Shown: positions 33,376-43,563, numbered from the stretch's first letter. The stretch is DNA of 64,000 nucleotides from Spirosoma lacussanchae (GCF_005870035.1 NZ_SWJG01000001.1:1661639-1725638), one strand, 5' to 3'. Numbers and translations: made by a program. Notes: a model not told the origin generated them from the letters alone.

Positions 33376-33825
33376 TTAAGATAAAATTTGTTCTGCGTGC
33401 TTTCGAGTATCGACTTTGCCGATGATGTCGGTAATGATGCCAGCTTCGTCGATCAGGAAGGTGGTGCGTACGGTACCCATGTATTTTCGGCCGTACATCG
33501 ATTTCTCCTGCCAAACCCCATAGGCGTCAACAACCTGCCTGTCCGTATCCGAGACGAGCGAAAACGGCAGGTCGTATTTGCTGATGAATTTCTGGTGTGA
33601 GGCCTGGTTATCGATGCTGACTCCCAATACTTCGTAGCCGGCCGCCCGCAGGTCTGCGTAACTGTCGCGCAGGCTACACGCCTGCGCCGTACAGCCCGAC
33701 GTATCATCTTTCGGGTAAAAATACAGGACTACTTTTTTACCCCGGTAGTCGGAGAGCCGGATCGGATTACCGGCCTGATCGGTACTGGAAAAATCGGGGG
33801 CTGGGTCGCCGACGGATAGAGGCAT
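33376..33825 (-). CDS. bcp: thioredoxin-dependent thiol peroxidase (BCP type)
   Basis: 149 residues from the ATG at 33825, the usual BCP start (MPLSVGDPAPDFSSTDQAG). Peroxidatic Cys45 and resolving Cys50 sit in DDTSGCTAQACSLRD, the BCP atypical 2-Cys arrangement. The C-terminal part RTTFLIDEAGIITDIIGKVD is typical of peroxiredoxins. It reduces hydrogen peroxide and organic peroxides in the cytosol. The M23 peptidase gene lies 52 bases upstream on the same strand. Confidence 0.94.
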   Translation of the reverse strand: MPLSVGDPAPDFSSTDQAGNPIRLSDYRGKKVVLYFYPKDDTSGCTAQACSLRDSYADLRAAGYEVLGVSIDNQASHQKFISKYDLPFSLVSDTDRQVVDAYGVWQEKSMYGRKYMGTVRTTFLIDEAGIITDIIGKVDTRKHAEQILS

Positions 33826-33877
33826 AATCAGGTCAGTTTTCGGGTTACCGTATTCAGTGGGCTGAGAAAATCCCACG

Positions 33878-35902
33878 CTAGCGTTTTTTTCTCTGTTTTG
33901 CCGGTGCTTTCCGAACAGGACGCGGCTCGTTGATGGTGGTACTGTCAGAGCCTATGTTGCCAGACCGGTCTTTCACCTGAACCAGCACTTCGGCGCCTAC
34001 CTCAAACAATTCATCAGGGTCCAGTTTGTCGGACCATAACAAAGCCCGTTTATAATCATACTGCATCAGCACCCACTCGCCATCGACCAGCGCCCGGAAT
34101 TCGGCGATGCCGGACAGATCATCGCGAATACGGGCCGAAATACCTTTGGGCGTTGCCCCGAGTATCTCGACGGTTGGCGGCAACACGTCGGTCATCAGCC
34201 GAAACTGACCCAGTGACCGGGTTTTGAACTCAATCCGGCCGTTGCGCCAGACACCGCCCAGAAAACTCGTCCGCCCCCCGCTGGTCCAGTAGGCTCGGGT
34301 GCGCGCGGTATCGATGGCAATCGGATACGTAGGCGTATGCTGCACAAGCAGGAAGTCGTTGAGTGGAATAGTCGGCTGGTTAATTTCGATACCCCCACCC
34401 GGTAGCGTACGCATGGCCAGATGCAGGGTGTCGAACAGGGTTTTAGGACTAAACTCAAGCCGCGTTGTTCCATCAACTAACACTTCTGATCGGCCGGGGA
34501 AAATGCGTTTTTTCAGATTGGTTCGCACAACGCCCCGGCCAAACTGAACGGAGTCTGGCATGTGCTGTCGCAAATCTAGGAGATAAACGGCTTGATTGCT
34601 ACGGACGTAGCTGGCGGGTTGTTCCGTAAATGAGCGTCCGGTGAAGAGTTTAGCGACAGGCGGGGCCGTGGCTGATACATTTCGGACGGTTAGCTTGAGC
34701 ACATTTTCGTCGGTCGTAATCGTGGCCGTTGGCTGACCTAGTGGGGCGTCTTCGCTGATATTGGTGCCTGCGGCCGGTATTTCCGTCGAGTCGTTACCTG
34801 CGCCGGCCACGGGGGTTTCCGGCAGGAGGGTAAACGTCAGGCGGGTGGCGTGGTCGTAAGCGTCGTAGAGGGTTAGCATGACCTCGTGGGGCTTACCGTC
34901 GAGCAGGGGGAGCCGGCCCCGGTAGCTGGCGTTACTCTGAAGCTTGTACAGGTTCAGTATATTGCCATCGGCAATGTAGCCCCGGTGATACCGCTGCCCG
35001 GTCATCTGCTCTACTTCGTAGTTTTCGTGAACGTTCATGAACCGCGTCTGTTCGTTCGGGAAGCTATTCATGTTGTAGGCGAAAACCTCACGGCCGTCGA
35101 GCCGGATTTCCAGACAGCTGATTCCATTCCGATAAGGCGAACCGCTGGTTTTATCATAGGCCAAGACCTCAATACCTACCAGCCCCGAGGCCGTAATAGG
35201 CTGGGTAATGGTGTAAGAACCGTCGGACCGCCGGGTAGGGGCGTAGCTAACGCGCTGGTATTCGCCGTTGATGCGCGAAGTTGGCGTCATGGTCTTGAGT
35301 GCAACGCGCTCGAAATAGGGCGGTACGTCATCCCGAATCTCCTGAAACCCATACAGGAGTGGATTGATCAGGTTGTCGTTGGCGTCGCGCACTTCAAAAT
35401 GCAGATGCGGCCCGCCCGAGCCGCCCGTATTGCCCGATGCAGCAATGACATCGCCTTTGCGCACCGGAAACTGATTCGGAGCCGGGCGCAGGTCTATTTC
35501 AAACGTACGTCGGGCATATTGCTGCTGGCGCAGGTAGGTGCCGAGCGTATCGTTCAGGTTGCGCAGGTGGCCATATACGGTTGTGAGGCCATTGGGATGT
35601 TTAATGAAGATAACGTTGCCGTACCCGCCCGTAAATACCGCTATGCGCGAGATATAGCCATCGGCCGCTGCATGAACGTCCAGTCCTTCGCGACCACCGG
35701 TGCGGATGTCGAGCCCCGCATGGAAATGATTGGCTCGTAAATCGCCCAAACCGCCCGACAGCGAGTTCTGCATGCCTGGCTGAATCGGGAAAAGAAAATA
35801 ATTGGGCTCAATGGCCAGGTTGGGAGCTGGCGCTGGTGTTTGTGCCAGCGCCAGACTGCCAATGGCCCAAAGCCCTGCAATCAATAGATGTTGAATCTTC
35901 AC
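33878..35902 (-). CDS. secreted M23 family peptidase
   Basis: 674 residues with a signal peptide (MKIQHLLIAGLWAIGSLALAQ). The LytM/M23 zinc site is near the N terminus: HAGLD with His61 and Asp65, and GPHLHFEVRD near residue 170, enclosing GYGNVIFIKHPNGLTTVYGH. The remaining 450 residues form beta-rich domains of unknown role, ending with a basic tail (RPVRKAPAKQRKKR). M23 enzymes cut peptide cross-links in peptidoglycan; this large version is common in Bacteroidota. No catalytic residue is missing. Confidence 0.93.
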   Translation of the reverse strand: MKIQHLLIAGLWAIGSLALAQTPAPAPNLAIEPNYFLFPIQPGMQNSLSGGLGDLRANHFHAGLDIRTGGREGLDVHAAADGYISRIAVFTGGYGNVIFIKHPNGLTTVYGHLRNLNDTLGTYLRQQQYARRTFEIDLRPAPNQFPVRKGDVIAASGNTGGSGGPHLHFEVRDANDNLINPLLYGFQEIRDDVPPYFERVALKTMTPTSRINGEYQRVSYAPTRRSDGSYTITQPITASGLVGIEVLAYDKTSGSPYRNGISCLEIRLDGREVFAYNMNSFPNEQTRFMNVHENYEVEQMTGQRYHRGYIADGNILNLYKLQSNASYRGRLPLLDGKPHEVMLTLYDAYDHATRLTFTLLPETPVAGAGNDSTEIPAAGTNISEDAPLGQPTATITTDENVLKLTVRNVSATAPPVAKLFTGRSFTEQPASYVRSNQAVYLLDLRQHMPDSVQFGRGVVRTNLKKRIFPGRSEVLVDGTTRLEFSPKTLFDTLHLAMRTLPGGGIEINQPTIPLNDFLLVQHTPTYPIAIDTARTRAYWTSGGRTSFLGGVWRNGRIEFKTRSLGQFRLMTDVLPPTVEILGATPKGISARIRDDLSGIAEFRALVDGEWVLMQYDYKRALLWSDKLDPDELFEVGAEVLVQVKDRSGNIGSDSTTINEPRPVRKAPAKQRKKR

Positions 35903-35980
35903 TATACGCTTGTATTCCGTGAGGGTACGTTTCTGATCAGCGAAGGCCAGCCGGCTGGCTGCTCCCTGTAAACAGCCTGC

Positions 35981-36592
35981 TTATTTTACATCGATCTCCA
36001 GCATTTTCCGGTCTTCGAGGTAGGCCGTAAGCCGATCTCCCACCTGTACCGGGCTAACCCCTTTCGGAGTGCCGGTGAAAATTACGTCACCCTGTTGCAG
36101 CATGAAATACCGCGACACGAAGGCAATCAGGTAATCTATTTTGAAAAGCATCAGGCTGGTGTTGCCCTGCTGCCGGGTCTCGCCGTTTACGTCCAGTCTG
36201 AAGTTCAGCTGCTGCAGGTCGGCAAATTCCGTTTTCGGTACAAAGCCTGACATAGGAGCTGAACCGTTGAAACCTTTAGCCAGCTCCCACGGCAACCCTT
36301 TTGCTTTCAGCTTGCTCTGCACGTCGCGCGCGGTGAAGTCGATGCCAACGCCGATTTCGTCGTAATATTTATGGGCGAACTTCTCGTCGATGTTCTTGCC
36401 GACCCGGTTGATTTTTACCAGAATTTCGACCTCATGGTGAACATCGGAAGAGAAGTCAGGATAAAAGAAAGGTTCGTTTTTGAGTGGAATGGCCGTTTCG
36501 GGTTTCAGGAAAATGACGGGGTCATCGGGTTGTTCGTTGTTGAGCTCCTGAATATGTTCGGCGTAATTACGGCCAACGCAGATAATTTTCAT
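35981..36592 (-). CDS. fumarylacetoacetate hydrolase family protein
   Basis: 203 residues from the ATG at 36592 (MKIICVGRNYAEHIQELNN); a frame extending to 36664 lacks homology. Seen: VIFLKPETAIPL, the metal-binding HHEVEILVKI with Glu residues, IGVDFTARDVQ-like segment (VGIDFTARDVQSKLKAKGLPWE), and GDVIFTGTPKGVSPV. This small form matches the FAHD1/YcgM group, acylpyruvate hydrolases and oxaloacetate decarboxylases. Exact substrate unknown. It stands upstream of the M23 gene with 78 bases between. Confidence 0.9.
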   Translation of the reverse strand: MKIICVGRNYAEHIQELNNEQPDDPVIFLKPETAIPLKNEPFFYPDFSSDVHHEVEILVKINRVGKNIDEKFAHKYYDEIGVGIDFTARDVQSKLKAKGLPWELAKGFNGSAPMSGFVPKTEFADLQQLNFRLDVNGETRQQGNTSLMLFKIDYLIAFVSRYFMLQQGDVIFTGTPKGVSPVQVGDRLTAYLEDRKMLEIDVK

Positions 36593-36817
36593 AGTAGTCA
36601 GGTAAGGCGCATGAACAGCTGCTGTGGCAAAGCCCCGGTCAAACATTTGCCGGTCAGCTGGCACTCAGCAGCCGCTGTATGACAATAAACGAATCTGAAT
36701 GGCACAAATCTAAGGAGTAAAGAGGGGCTGACCGAACTCGCCCTGAAAAATTTGAACAAATCCAGTACGTTGTCGGTCATAGTACGTTAGAGTTGTCACT
36801 CAATACCCCATTATTCT

Positions 36818-37639
36818 ATGAAAAACGCAATAATTGTTATGCTGGCCGTGGGGCTCGCCATTGGTTGCCAGAAGGTTCCCATCACAGGACGAACCCAGTT
36901 GAAGATAATTCCAAACGATCAACTGCTGCCTCTAAGTGCCCAGAACTACCGCGAGGTGCTGGATACAAGCCGGGTGGTTCGGAGCGGCTCGCAGGCCGAC
37001 ATGATCAAACGGGTGGGTAGTCGGCTCCGGACGGCTATGGAAAGTTACATGAACGCGAATAACTACGGCGATCGCATCAAGGGCTTCCAGTGGGAGTTCA
37101 ACCTGATCGAAAGTCCGCAGGTCAACGCCTGGTGTATGCCGGGTGGAAAAGTCGCGTTCTACACCGGTATTTTGCCGTATACACAGAATGAGGCCGGTGT
37201 TGCCGTTGTCATGGGCCATGAAATCTCGCACGCGCTGGCCGATCACAGTGCCGAGCGTATGAGTGAAGGACTGCTGGCTAACGGGCTGATTCAGGGCGGT
37301 CAGATTGTAGCAGGTACCGCTGCCCGGAACAGCAACAGCCAGGTTAATGCCATCCTGCTACAGTCGGTGGGTGCTGCTTTGCCCGTAGGCTACCAAATCG
37401 GCCGGGCGTTGCCCCACAGCCGTAAACAGGAGTCGGAAGCTGATCGGCTGGGGCTCATTTTTATGGCTATGGCCGGTTATAATCCGCAGGAGGCCGTTGA
37501 TTTCTGGGGGCGGATGGCGAAAGCGGGTGGTGGTAATAAGCCTCCCCAGTTCCTGTCGACTCACCCGTCTGATCAGCGTCGTATCCGGGATCTGCAGTCA
37601 CTGATGCCCGAAGCTATGAAGTTCTACCGGCAGGGCTAA
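36818..37639 (+). CDS. M48 family metalloprotease, lipoprotein
   Basis: 273 residues. The start MKNAIIVMLAVGLAIGC is a lipoprotein signal (Cys17). The zinc motif HEISH begins at residue 134 (VVMGHEISHALADHSAERM) and the third ligand Glu is in RKQESEADRLGLIFMAMAGY. The rest matches the periplasmic BepA/LoiP-like group of M48 enzymes involved in outer membrane protein quality control. No TPR domain is attached. A strong terminator follows. Confidence 0.93.
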   Translation: MKNAIIVMLAVGLAIGCQKVPITGRTQLKIIPNDQLLPLSAQNYREVLDTSRVVRSGSQADMIKRVGSRLRTAMESYMNANNYGDRIKGFQWEFNLIESPQVNAWCMPGGKVAFYTGILPYTQNEAGVAVVMGHEISHALADHSAERMSEGLLANGLIQGGQIVAGTAARNSNSQVNAILLQSVGAALPVGYQIGRALPHSRKQESEADRLGLIFMAMAGYNPQEAVDFWGRMAKAGGGNKPPQFLSTHPSDQRRIRDLQSLMPEAMKFYRQG

Positions 37640-37650
37640 TACTCCCATGT

Positions 37651-37700
37651 TTACAGACAAAAAAAGCCGTAGCTTGCGCTTCGGCTTTTTTTGTCTGTAA
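37651..37700. terminator. bidirectional terminator
   Basis: A perfect 19-base stem (TTACAGACAAAAAAAGCCG and its complement) with a 12-base loop between the convergent M48 and sucC genes; seven A and seven T bases lie within the arms. Confidence 0.85.
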
Positions 37701-37727
37701 CAGGCCACCTTACGGGGCCATGTCCTG

Positions 37728-38945
37728 TTATAGCGCTTCCACTACTGCTTTCACTTTTGCCGCAGCCTCTTTGAGCAGCACCGCCGACTGCACTTTCAAC
37801 CCCGACTCGTCAATGATCCGGGCGCCTTCTTCGGCGTTCGTACCCTGTAGACGAACGATAATAGGAACCGGAATGTCGCCAATGGCTTTGTAAGCTTCTA
37901 CCACCCCCGTGGCTACCCGGTCGCAGCGAACGATACCGCCGAAGATATTGATCAGAATGGCTTTTACGTTCGGGTCTTTCAGAATGATGCGGAAACCGGC
38001 TTCTACCGTCTTGGCATTGGCTCCACCGCCTACATCGAGGAAGTTGGCCGGTTCGCCACCCGATAGTTTGATGATATCCATGGTAGCCATTGCCAGACCA
38101 GCCCCGTTCACCATACAGCCAACGTTGCCGTCGAGTTTGACGTAGTTGAGGTCATTGGCCGACGCTTCTACCTCAAGAGGATCTTCTTCGCTGATATCGC
38201 GCAGATTGGCCAGGTCGGGGTGGCGGTACAGCGCGTTGTCATCGAGATTTACCTTAGCGTCGACAGCCAGAATTTTGTTGTCTGACGTTTTCAGCACCGG
38301 GTTGATCTCAAACATCGAAGCGTCCGTATCCACATATGCCTTATAGAGCGAGGTCACGAATTTAACCATGTCTTTGAACGCATCGCCCTCCAGACCCAGT
38401 CCGAAAGCGATCTTGCGCGCCTGGAAGGGCTGTAGCCCAACCGACGGATCGATCCATTCCTTTACGATCTTTTCGGGGGTTTTTTCGGCTACCTCTTCGA
38501 TATCCATACCACCTTCGGTGCTGGCCATGATGACGTTACAGGCTTTGGTACGATCGAGCAGGATACTCAGATACATTTCTTTCGGCTCCGATACGCCCGG
38601 GTAGAAAACGTCCTGCGCAACCAGCACCTTGTTCACCTTTTTACCTTCGGGTCCCGTCTGGTGCGTCACGAGCACGTTGCCAATCAGGTTTTTGGCAATG
38701 TCACGCACGTCGTCGACCGATTTGGCCAGGGCCACGCCCCGCTGTTCGCTGCCAACAACTTTGCCTTTGCCCCGTCCGCCCGCGTGAATCTGAGATTTCA
38801 CGACAACGAACTTTGAACCATACTGCGCCATGATAAGCTTGGCGGCCTCAACGGCTTTTTCGGGCGATTCGGCTACGATGCCTTCCTGAATGCGGACGCC
38901 GTATTTTTTGAGAATTTCTTTCCCCTGATACTCGTGGATGTTCAT
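37728..38945 (-). CDS. sucC: succinyl-CoA synthetase (ADP-forming) subunit beta
   Basis: 405 residues with an ATP-grasp N-terminal half (MNIHEYQGKEILKKYGV, KSQIHAGGRGKGK) and the CoA-ligase half (GNVGCMVNGAGLAMATMD, LDVGGGANAKTVEAGF, NIFGGIVRCD). It carries out substrate-level phosphorylation in the citric acid cycle together with SucD, which is not in the window. Length and motifs are complete. The intergenic region upstream holds short direct repeats. Confidence 0.96.
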   Translation of the reverse strand: MNIHEYQGKEILKKYGVRIQEGIVAESPEKAVEAAKLIMAQYGSKFVVVKSQIHAGGRGKGKVVGSEQRGVALAKSVDDVRDIAKNLIGNVLVTHQTGPEGKKVNKVLVAQDVFYPGVSEPKEMYLSILLDRTKACNVIMASTEGGMDIEEVAEKTPEKIVKEWIDPSVGLQPFQARKIAFGLGLEGDAFKDMVKFVTSLYKAYVDTDASMFEINPVLKTSDNKILAVDAKVNLDDNALYRHPDLANLRDISEEDPLEVEASANDLNYVKLDGNVGCMVNGAGLAMATMDIIKLSGGEPANFLDVGGGANAKTVEAGFRIILKDPNVKAILINIFGGIVRCDRVATGVVEAYKAIGDIPVPIIVRLQGTNAEEGARIIDESGLKVQSAVLLKEAAAKVKAVVEAL

Positions 38946-39095
38946 AGCAACTGCAACAAGAGCGTTGAAAATCGTAATTTTGGCGGCAAATTAAGACTAA
39001 ATGCCGAATGATGAACGCCGAATGATGAATGATGTCAATTGACGCATCGCTATTGTCGTTTATCGTTCGGTATTCATCTGTCATCCTTCTTGCTA

Positions 39096-39752
39096 ATGCC
39101 CCTGCTCCAAGCTTCTGATCTGCGCCGGAATTATGGCGAACTGCCCGTTCTGAAAGGAATCAACCTGAGTATTGAATCTGGCGAAGTTGTTTCTATCGTA
39201 GGAGCGTCGGGCGCTGGTAAAACCACCCTGCTGCAAATTCTGGGCACCCTCGACCGACCCGATACCGGTGAGTTGCATCTGGCTGACCAGAACGTTTTTT
39301 CGCTGAACGACCGGCAGCTGGCGCGTTTTCGGAACGAGCAAATCGGTTTCGTTTTTCAGTTTAACAACCTGCTGCCCGAGTTTACCGCCCTCGAAAATGT
39401 TTGTCTGCCTGGTTTCATTGCCGGCAAAGACGAGCGTAGCGTTCGTGAGCGGGCTGCATCACTACTGGATACGCTGGGGCTCAAGAATCGACAGCATCAT
39501 TTTCCATCGCAATTGTCGGGGGGCGAGCAGCAGCGCGTGGCGGTGGCGCGGGCGCTCATTAATGAGCCAGCTATAGTGTTCGCCGATGAGCCCAGCGGAA
39601 ACCTGGATTCCCGAAATGCCGAAGATCTTCATCAGCTTTTCTTCCGCCTGCGCAATGAATTTGGTCAGACCTTTATTATCGTTACGCACAACGAGGCCCT
39701 CGCTGCCCTGGCCGATCGAACTATTATGATCCGGGACGGTGTAGTTGAATAA
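39096..39752 (+). CDS. ABC transporter ATP-binding protein, LolD-like
   Basis: 218 residues from the ATG at 39096 ([19 protein letters not shown]); an upstream ATG at 39039 gives unrelated residues. Walker [10 protein letters not shown] (about 35-43), Q loop [12 protein letters not shown], signature [20 protein letters not shown], Walker [16 protein letters not shown] and His in VTHNE. The [15 protein letters not shown] type is characteristic of the LolD/MacB group, which releases lipoproteins from the inner membrane. A LolC/E-type permease is encoded at 55804, not adjacent. Confidence 0.92.
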   Translation: MPLLQASDLRRNYGELPVLKGINLSIESGEVVSIVGASGAGKTTLLQILGTLDRPDTGELHLADQNVFSLNDRQLARFRNEQIGFVFQFNNLLPEFTALENVCLPGFIAGKDERSVRERAASLLDTLGLKNRQHHFPSQLSGGEQQRVAVARALINEPAIVFADEPSGNLDSRNAEDLHQLFFRLRNEFGQTFIIVTHNEALAALADRTIMIRDGVVE

Positions 39753-39847
39753 GTAAATATACTCATAATTTTGTTAGCTATTTTCTGCATCGACGATAGT
39801 TTTATTGCTTGATTATTAGGTGTTTATAAAAAAGTAAAAAAAATATT

Positions 39848-39879
39848 TTGGGAAAAAGAATCAATCTTGTTTATTTTTG
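39848..39879 (+). promoter_or_regulatory. promoter of a candidate small RNA
   Basis: TTG at 39848-39850, 21 bases, then TATTTTTG at 39872-39879, an exact match to the Bacteroidota promoter. No protein start follows before a terminator. Confidence 0.6.
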
Positions 39880-39886
39880 TTCTATA

Positions 39887-39966
39887 ATTGTGTCGAAAAG
39901 AAAAGTTTTTCATAACGTTGAGTAAATCAGAAAGCCAAGAGAGTATCTCGCTTGGCTTTTTTGTTT
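39887..39966 (+). ncRNA. candidate small RNA
   Basis: A predicted transcript of about 80 bases from the promoter at 39848 to the T run after the hairpin at 39931-39959. It has no start codon followed by a useful frame. The 5' part is A-rich (GTCGAAAAGAAAAG) and followed by a T-rich stretch. No known RNA family is recognised; a leader or decoy cannot be excluded. Confidence 0.45.
39931..39959 (+). terminator. rho-independent terminator of the candidate small RNA
   Basis: A 9-base stem AAAGCCAAG / CTTGGCTTT with an 11-base loop, followed by TTTTTTGTTTTTG. Confidence 0.75.
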
Positions 39967-40000
39967 TTGTCCCCGCATCAATAAGCAGTCTCTGGTTTCG

Positions 40001-40597
40001 TTAGCGACCTGCCAGCAGTCTTCGTTGCTGCTCGTATTCTTCCCTTACTAATCCGTACAGTTTCAGGCATAGTAGGTCTCATCTACGTGTGTACACTGGC
40101 GCAGGGTTCCTTCGTAACAAAAACTTATCGACTGATACAGGGCCTCAGCGCGAGTATTGAACGCCCGTATGTCCAGCCACAGGCGATTCGCCTTATATCC
40201 ATCAAATACCAGCTCCATAAGCCGGGCAAGCGTAGCCCGTTCCTTTTTAGCCTGTGTAAAAAGCCATTTTAAGAAGTGTGGCTTTATCTGGACTCTTCAA
40301 ACCCGATAGAATGCAGTGACCTATCGGGGTTCCTTCGGTCAAGACTATAAAACATGCAGAGTCCGAATCTGCTACTGCGTTATCATATTGACCAAGTCCC
40401 AATTGACCCACGAGTCGTTGGTATTCGGTATGGTTTTCCAGGGCAATAGCAAATGGGAAGGAGTTCTGGGAGAGTGATAGTAAAGAAATCGCAGGTGTAA
40501 ACCTTGTTGTCGGACCTACCTGTATAGTTGTTTTCCGGATTTTACTGTTTTGCTGGCTCGGCGCATTTTGCCGCTGATAAGTTGCATAGAAGCACAT
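40001..40597 (-). pseudogene. GNAT family acetyltransferase, frameshifted
   Basis: Three consecutive minus-strand frames together spell a GNAT N-acetyltransferase. Frame one (40597 to about 40250): FIVLTEGTPIGHCILSGL. Frame two (about 40260 to 40063): ARLMELVFDGYKANRLWLDI, then NTRAEALYQSISFCYEGTLR, the acetyl-CoA fold C-terminal half, ending at a TGA at 40063-40065. Frame three (about 40065 to 40001): LKLYGLVREEYEQQRRLLAGR, the family tail. The acetyl-CoA pyrophosphate loop falls at the first shift and its glycine pattern is lost. At least two frame disruptions make it inactive. Confidence 0.8.
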
Positions 40598-40663
40598 CAG
40601 TTGAATAGGCTATGGATATCTGTTTGGCGGTATTGTTGGTTGTGTATAAACTACTTATATAAA

Positions 40664-40795
40664 ATGTTACTCACTAAAAGTCACCTTTCGGAACTACCGA
40701 ATAATCAATTTGGCTATTTACGTACTATTAGGCAAGGTTTTTGTTTAATATTTGGCGACGATACACCTAAAAAAGTTAAACAAGAAATTTTATGA
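40664..40795 (+). CDS. small protein of unknown function, overlaps the next gene
   Basis: A possible 43-residue protein from the ATG at 40664 (MLLTKSHLSELPNNQFGYL), basic and partly hydrophobic (RTIRQGFCLIFGDD). Its TGA overlaps the ATG of the next gene by ATGA, an arrangement typical of translational coupling. AT-rich compared with the rest of the window. No family recognised. Confidence 0.4.
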   Translation: MLLTKSHLSELPNNQFGYLRTIRQGFCLIFGDDTPKKVKQEIL

Positions 40796-41172
40796 GAGGT
40801 CAGTCTACCAAAAGACCACTGCCTGTACCAGATATTGCCGAAATGGACTCCATATTAATGAGTTGGCTTGAAGAAGTCACTCTGTTTTATGTCCATTACA
40901 ACATGATTTCAACGCTTCTTGCGTCAAAAAGTGTGAAGCAAGACTTAAACAAAGAAGACGAGAAGCGAACCAGTCAGCATATTAGTCAACTGACCTCCCT
41001 GGCCATTACTATGCAGAGCGAATTGGAGAAACTAGTACAGGAAATGGATCAGGCTGACGCGCTCCAGCAGTCAAATACCGCTATGAACCCCGGCAAGCTG
41101 GTGCAGCATACAGAACACCTCCGGCAGATGAACCAACAGGCTAAAATGCGGATCGGGCATCTCAGTGTATAG
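40792..41172 (+). CDS. coiled-coil protein of unknown function
   Basis: 126 residues, mostly helical and charged, with likely coiled coils (KQDLNKEDEKRTSQHISQL and MQSELEKLVQEMDQADALQ) and no membrane segment. The N-terminal helix reads EMDSILMSWLEEVTLFYVHY. I recognise no family. It is coupled by a four-base overlap to the small gene upstream and ends at a strong terminator before groEL. The AT-rich composition and the neighbouring pseudogene suggest an acquired segment. Confidence 0.65.
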   Translation: MRGQSTKRPLPVPDIAEMDSILMSWLEEVTLFYVHYNMISTLLASKSVKQDLNKEDEKRTSQHISQLTSLAITMQSELEKLVQEMDQADALQQSNTAMNPGKLVQHTEHLRQMNQQAKMRIGHLSV

Positions 41173-41190
41173 GCACGATCGCAAATGGTC

Positions 41191-41238
41191 ATCCATAAAA
41201 AAACCTCCCGTCTGGAGACAGGAGGTTTTTTTATGGAT
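41191..41238. terminator. bidirectional terminator next to groEL
   Basis: A perfect 18-base stem ATCCATAAAAAAACCTCC and its complement with a 12-base loop, between the coiled-coil gene and the convergent groEL gene, with A and T runs in both arms. Confidence 0.85.
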
Positions 41239-41249
41239 GGGGCTGATGA

Positions 41250-42917
<1,668 letters not shown>

Positions 42918-43002
42918 TCAATGATGAACAACGGTATGAACGGCAAAAGGTGCTTAGGGCAAGCTACTCCGCGCTCATTCCTTATCACGCATCATTCTGT
43001 TT

Positions 43003-43299
43003 TTAAAGGATTGCGAAAATGTCCGATTCGCGCATGATGAGGTATTCTTTACCATCAACGGTGATTTCCGTGCCGGCATATTTGCCGTACAGAACCGTAT
43101 CGCCAACTTGTACCGTCAGCGGCTCATCTTTTTTGCCTGCGCCAACGGCAACGACCGTACCACGCTGGGGTTTTTCCTTAGCCGTGTCAGGGATGATGAT
43201 CCCGAACGAGGTTTTTTCTTCAGCCGGTGCGGCTTCTACCAGCACCCGGTCAGCCAGCGGTTTCACGTTCACTTTAACGCTTTCCTGTTCAGCTACCAT
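43003..43299 (-). CDS. groS: co-chaperonin GroES
   Basis: 98 residues: [20 protein letters not shown], the mobile loop region ([18 protein letters not shown]), [14 protein letters not shown] and [15 protein letters not shown] at the end, the standard GroES layout. First gene of the groES-groEL pair. No CIRCE element (TTAGCACTC-N9-GAGTGCTAA) is seen upstream; an imperfect CTGTCA/TGACAG repeat at 43400-43435 is the best regulatory candidate. Confidence 0.97.
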   Translation of the reverse strand: MVAEQESVKVNVKPLADRVLVEAAPAEEKTSFGIIIPDTAKEKPQRGTVVAVGAGKKDEPLTVQVGDTVLYGKYAGTEITVDGKEYLIMRESDIFAIL

Positions 43300-43399
43300 A
43301 GTAATGAGTTGATTAAGGTTATTAACTGTTTGTGTAATGCATCACACAACCGCTCAGGCGGCTCTGCTTCCGGCTCGCCAATTACTGTGCCAAGGCGCT

Positions 43400-43435
43400 A
43401 GTCTGTCAAAATTTCAGGCTTTTGTCTGACAGTCT
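43400..43435 (-). promoter_or_regulatory. imperfect inverted repeat upstream of groES
   Basis: AGTCTGTCA and TGACAGTCT flank an 18-base centre containing CAAAA and TTTTG in mirrored position, about 100 bases before the groES start. One mismatch in nine. On the groES strand a TTG lies at the inner side of the left arm and could serve as -33. Confidence 0.4.
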
Positions 43436-43463
43436 GCCATTCACCAATCTACCTCTATTCTCT

Positions 43464-43480
43464 TTGGCAGGAGAATCGCA
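43464..43480 (+). promoter_or_regulatory. possible sigma-54 promoter
   Basis: TTGGCAGGAGAATCGCA keeps the GG-N10-GC spacing of sigma-54 promoters and matches TGGCACG-N4-TTGCA at all but two positions. It lies 84 bases before the gene at 43564. A sigma-54 activator is encoded at 46314. A chance match is possible. Confidence 0.3.
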
Positions 43481-43563
43481 TCGGGCAAACAGAATTTGGC
43501 AGTTTGTGTCCATCTCACTATCTTAACTTTCTCATGCGCTGACAAAGCGATTTGTTTACGTCT

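Noticed and set aside
35946-35959. GCCAGCCGGCTGGC palindrome between the FAH-family and M23 genes
   Set aside because: A short GC palindrome without loop or T run; it cannot form a good hairpin and is expected occasionally in GC-rich sequence.
40087-40272. A 61-residue plus-strand frame
   Set aside because: It lies antisense to the GNAT relic, whose minus-strand translation is clearly homologous.
43383-43400. A sigma-54-like site (TTGGCACAGTAATTGGC) on the groES strand
   Set aside because: The -12 GC is replaced by GG at the correct spacing, the most damaging change for this promoter class, and groES control by sigma-54 would be unusual.
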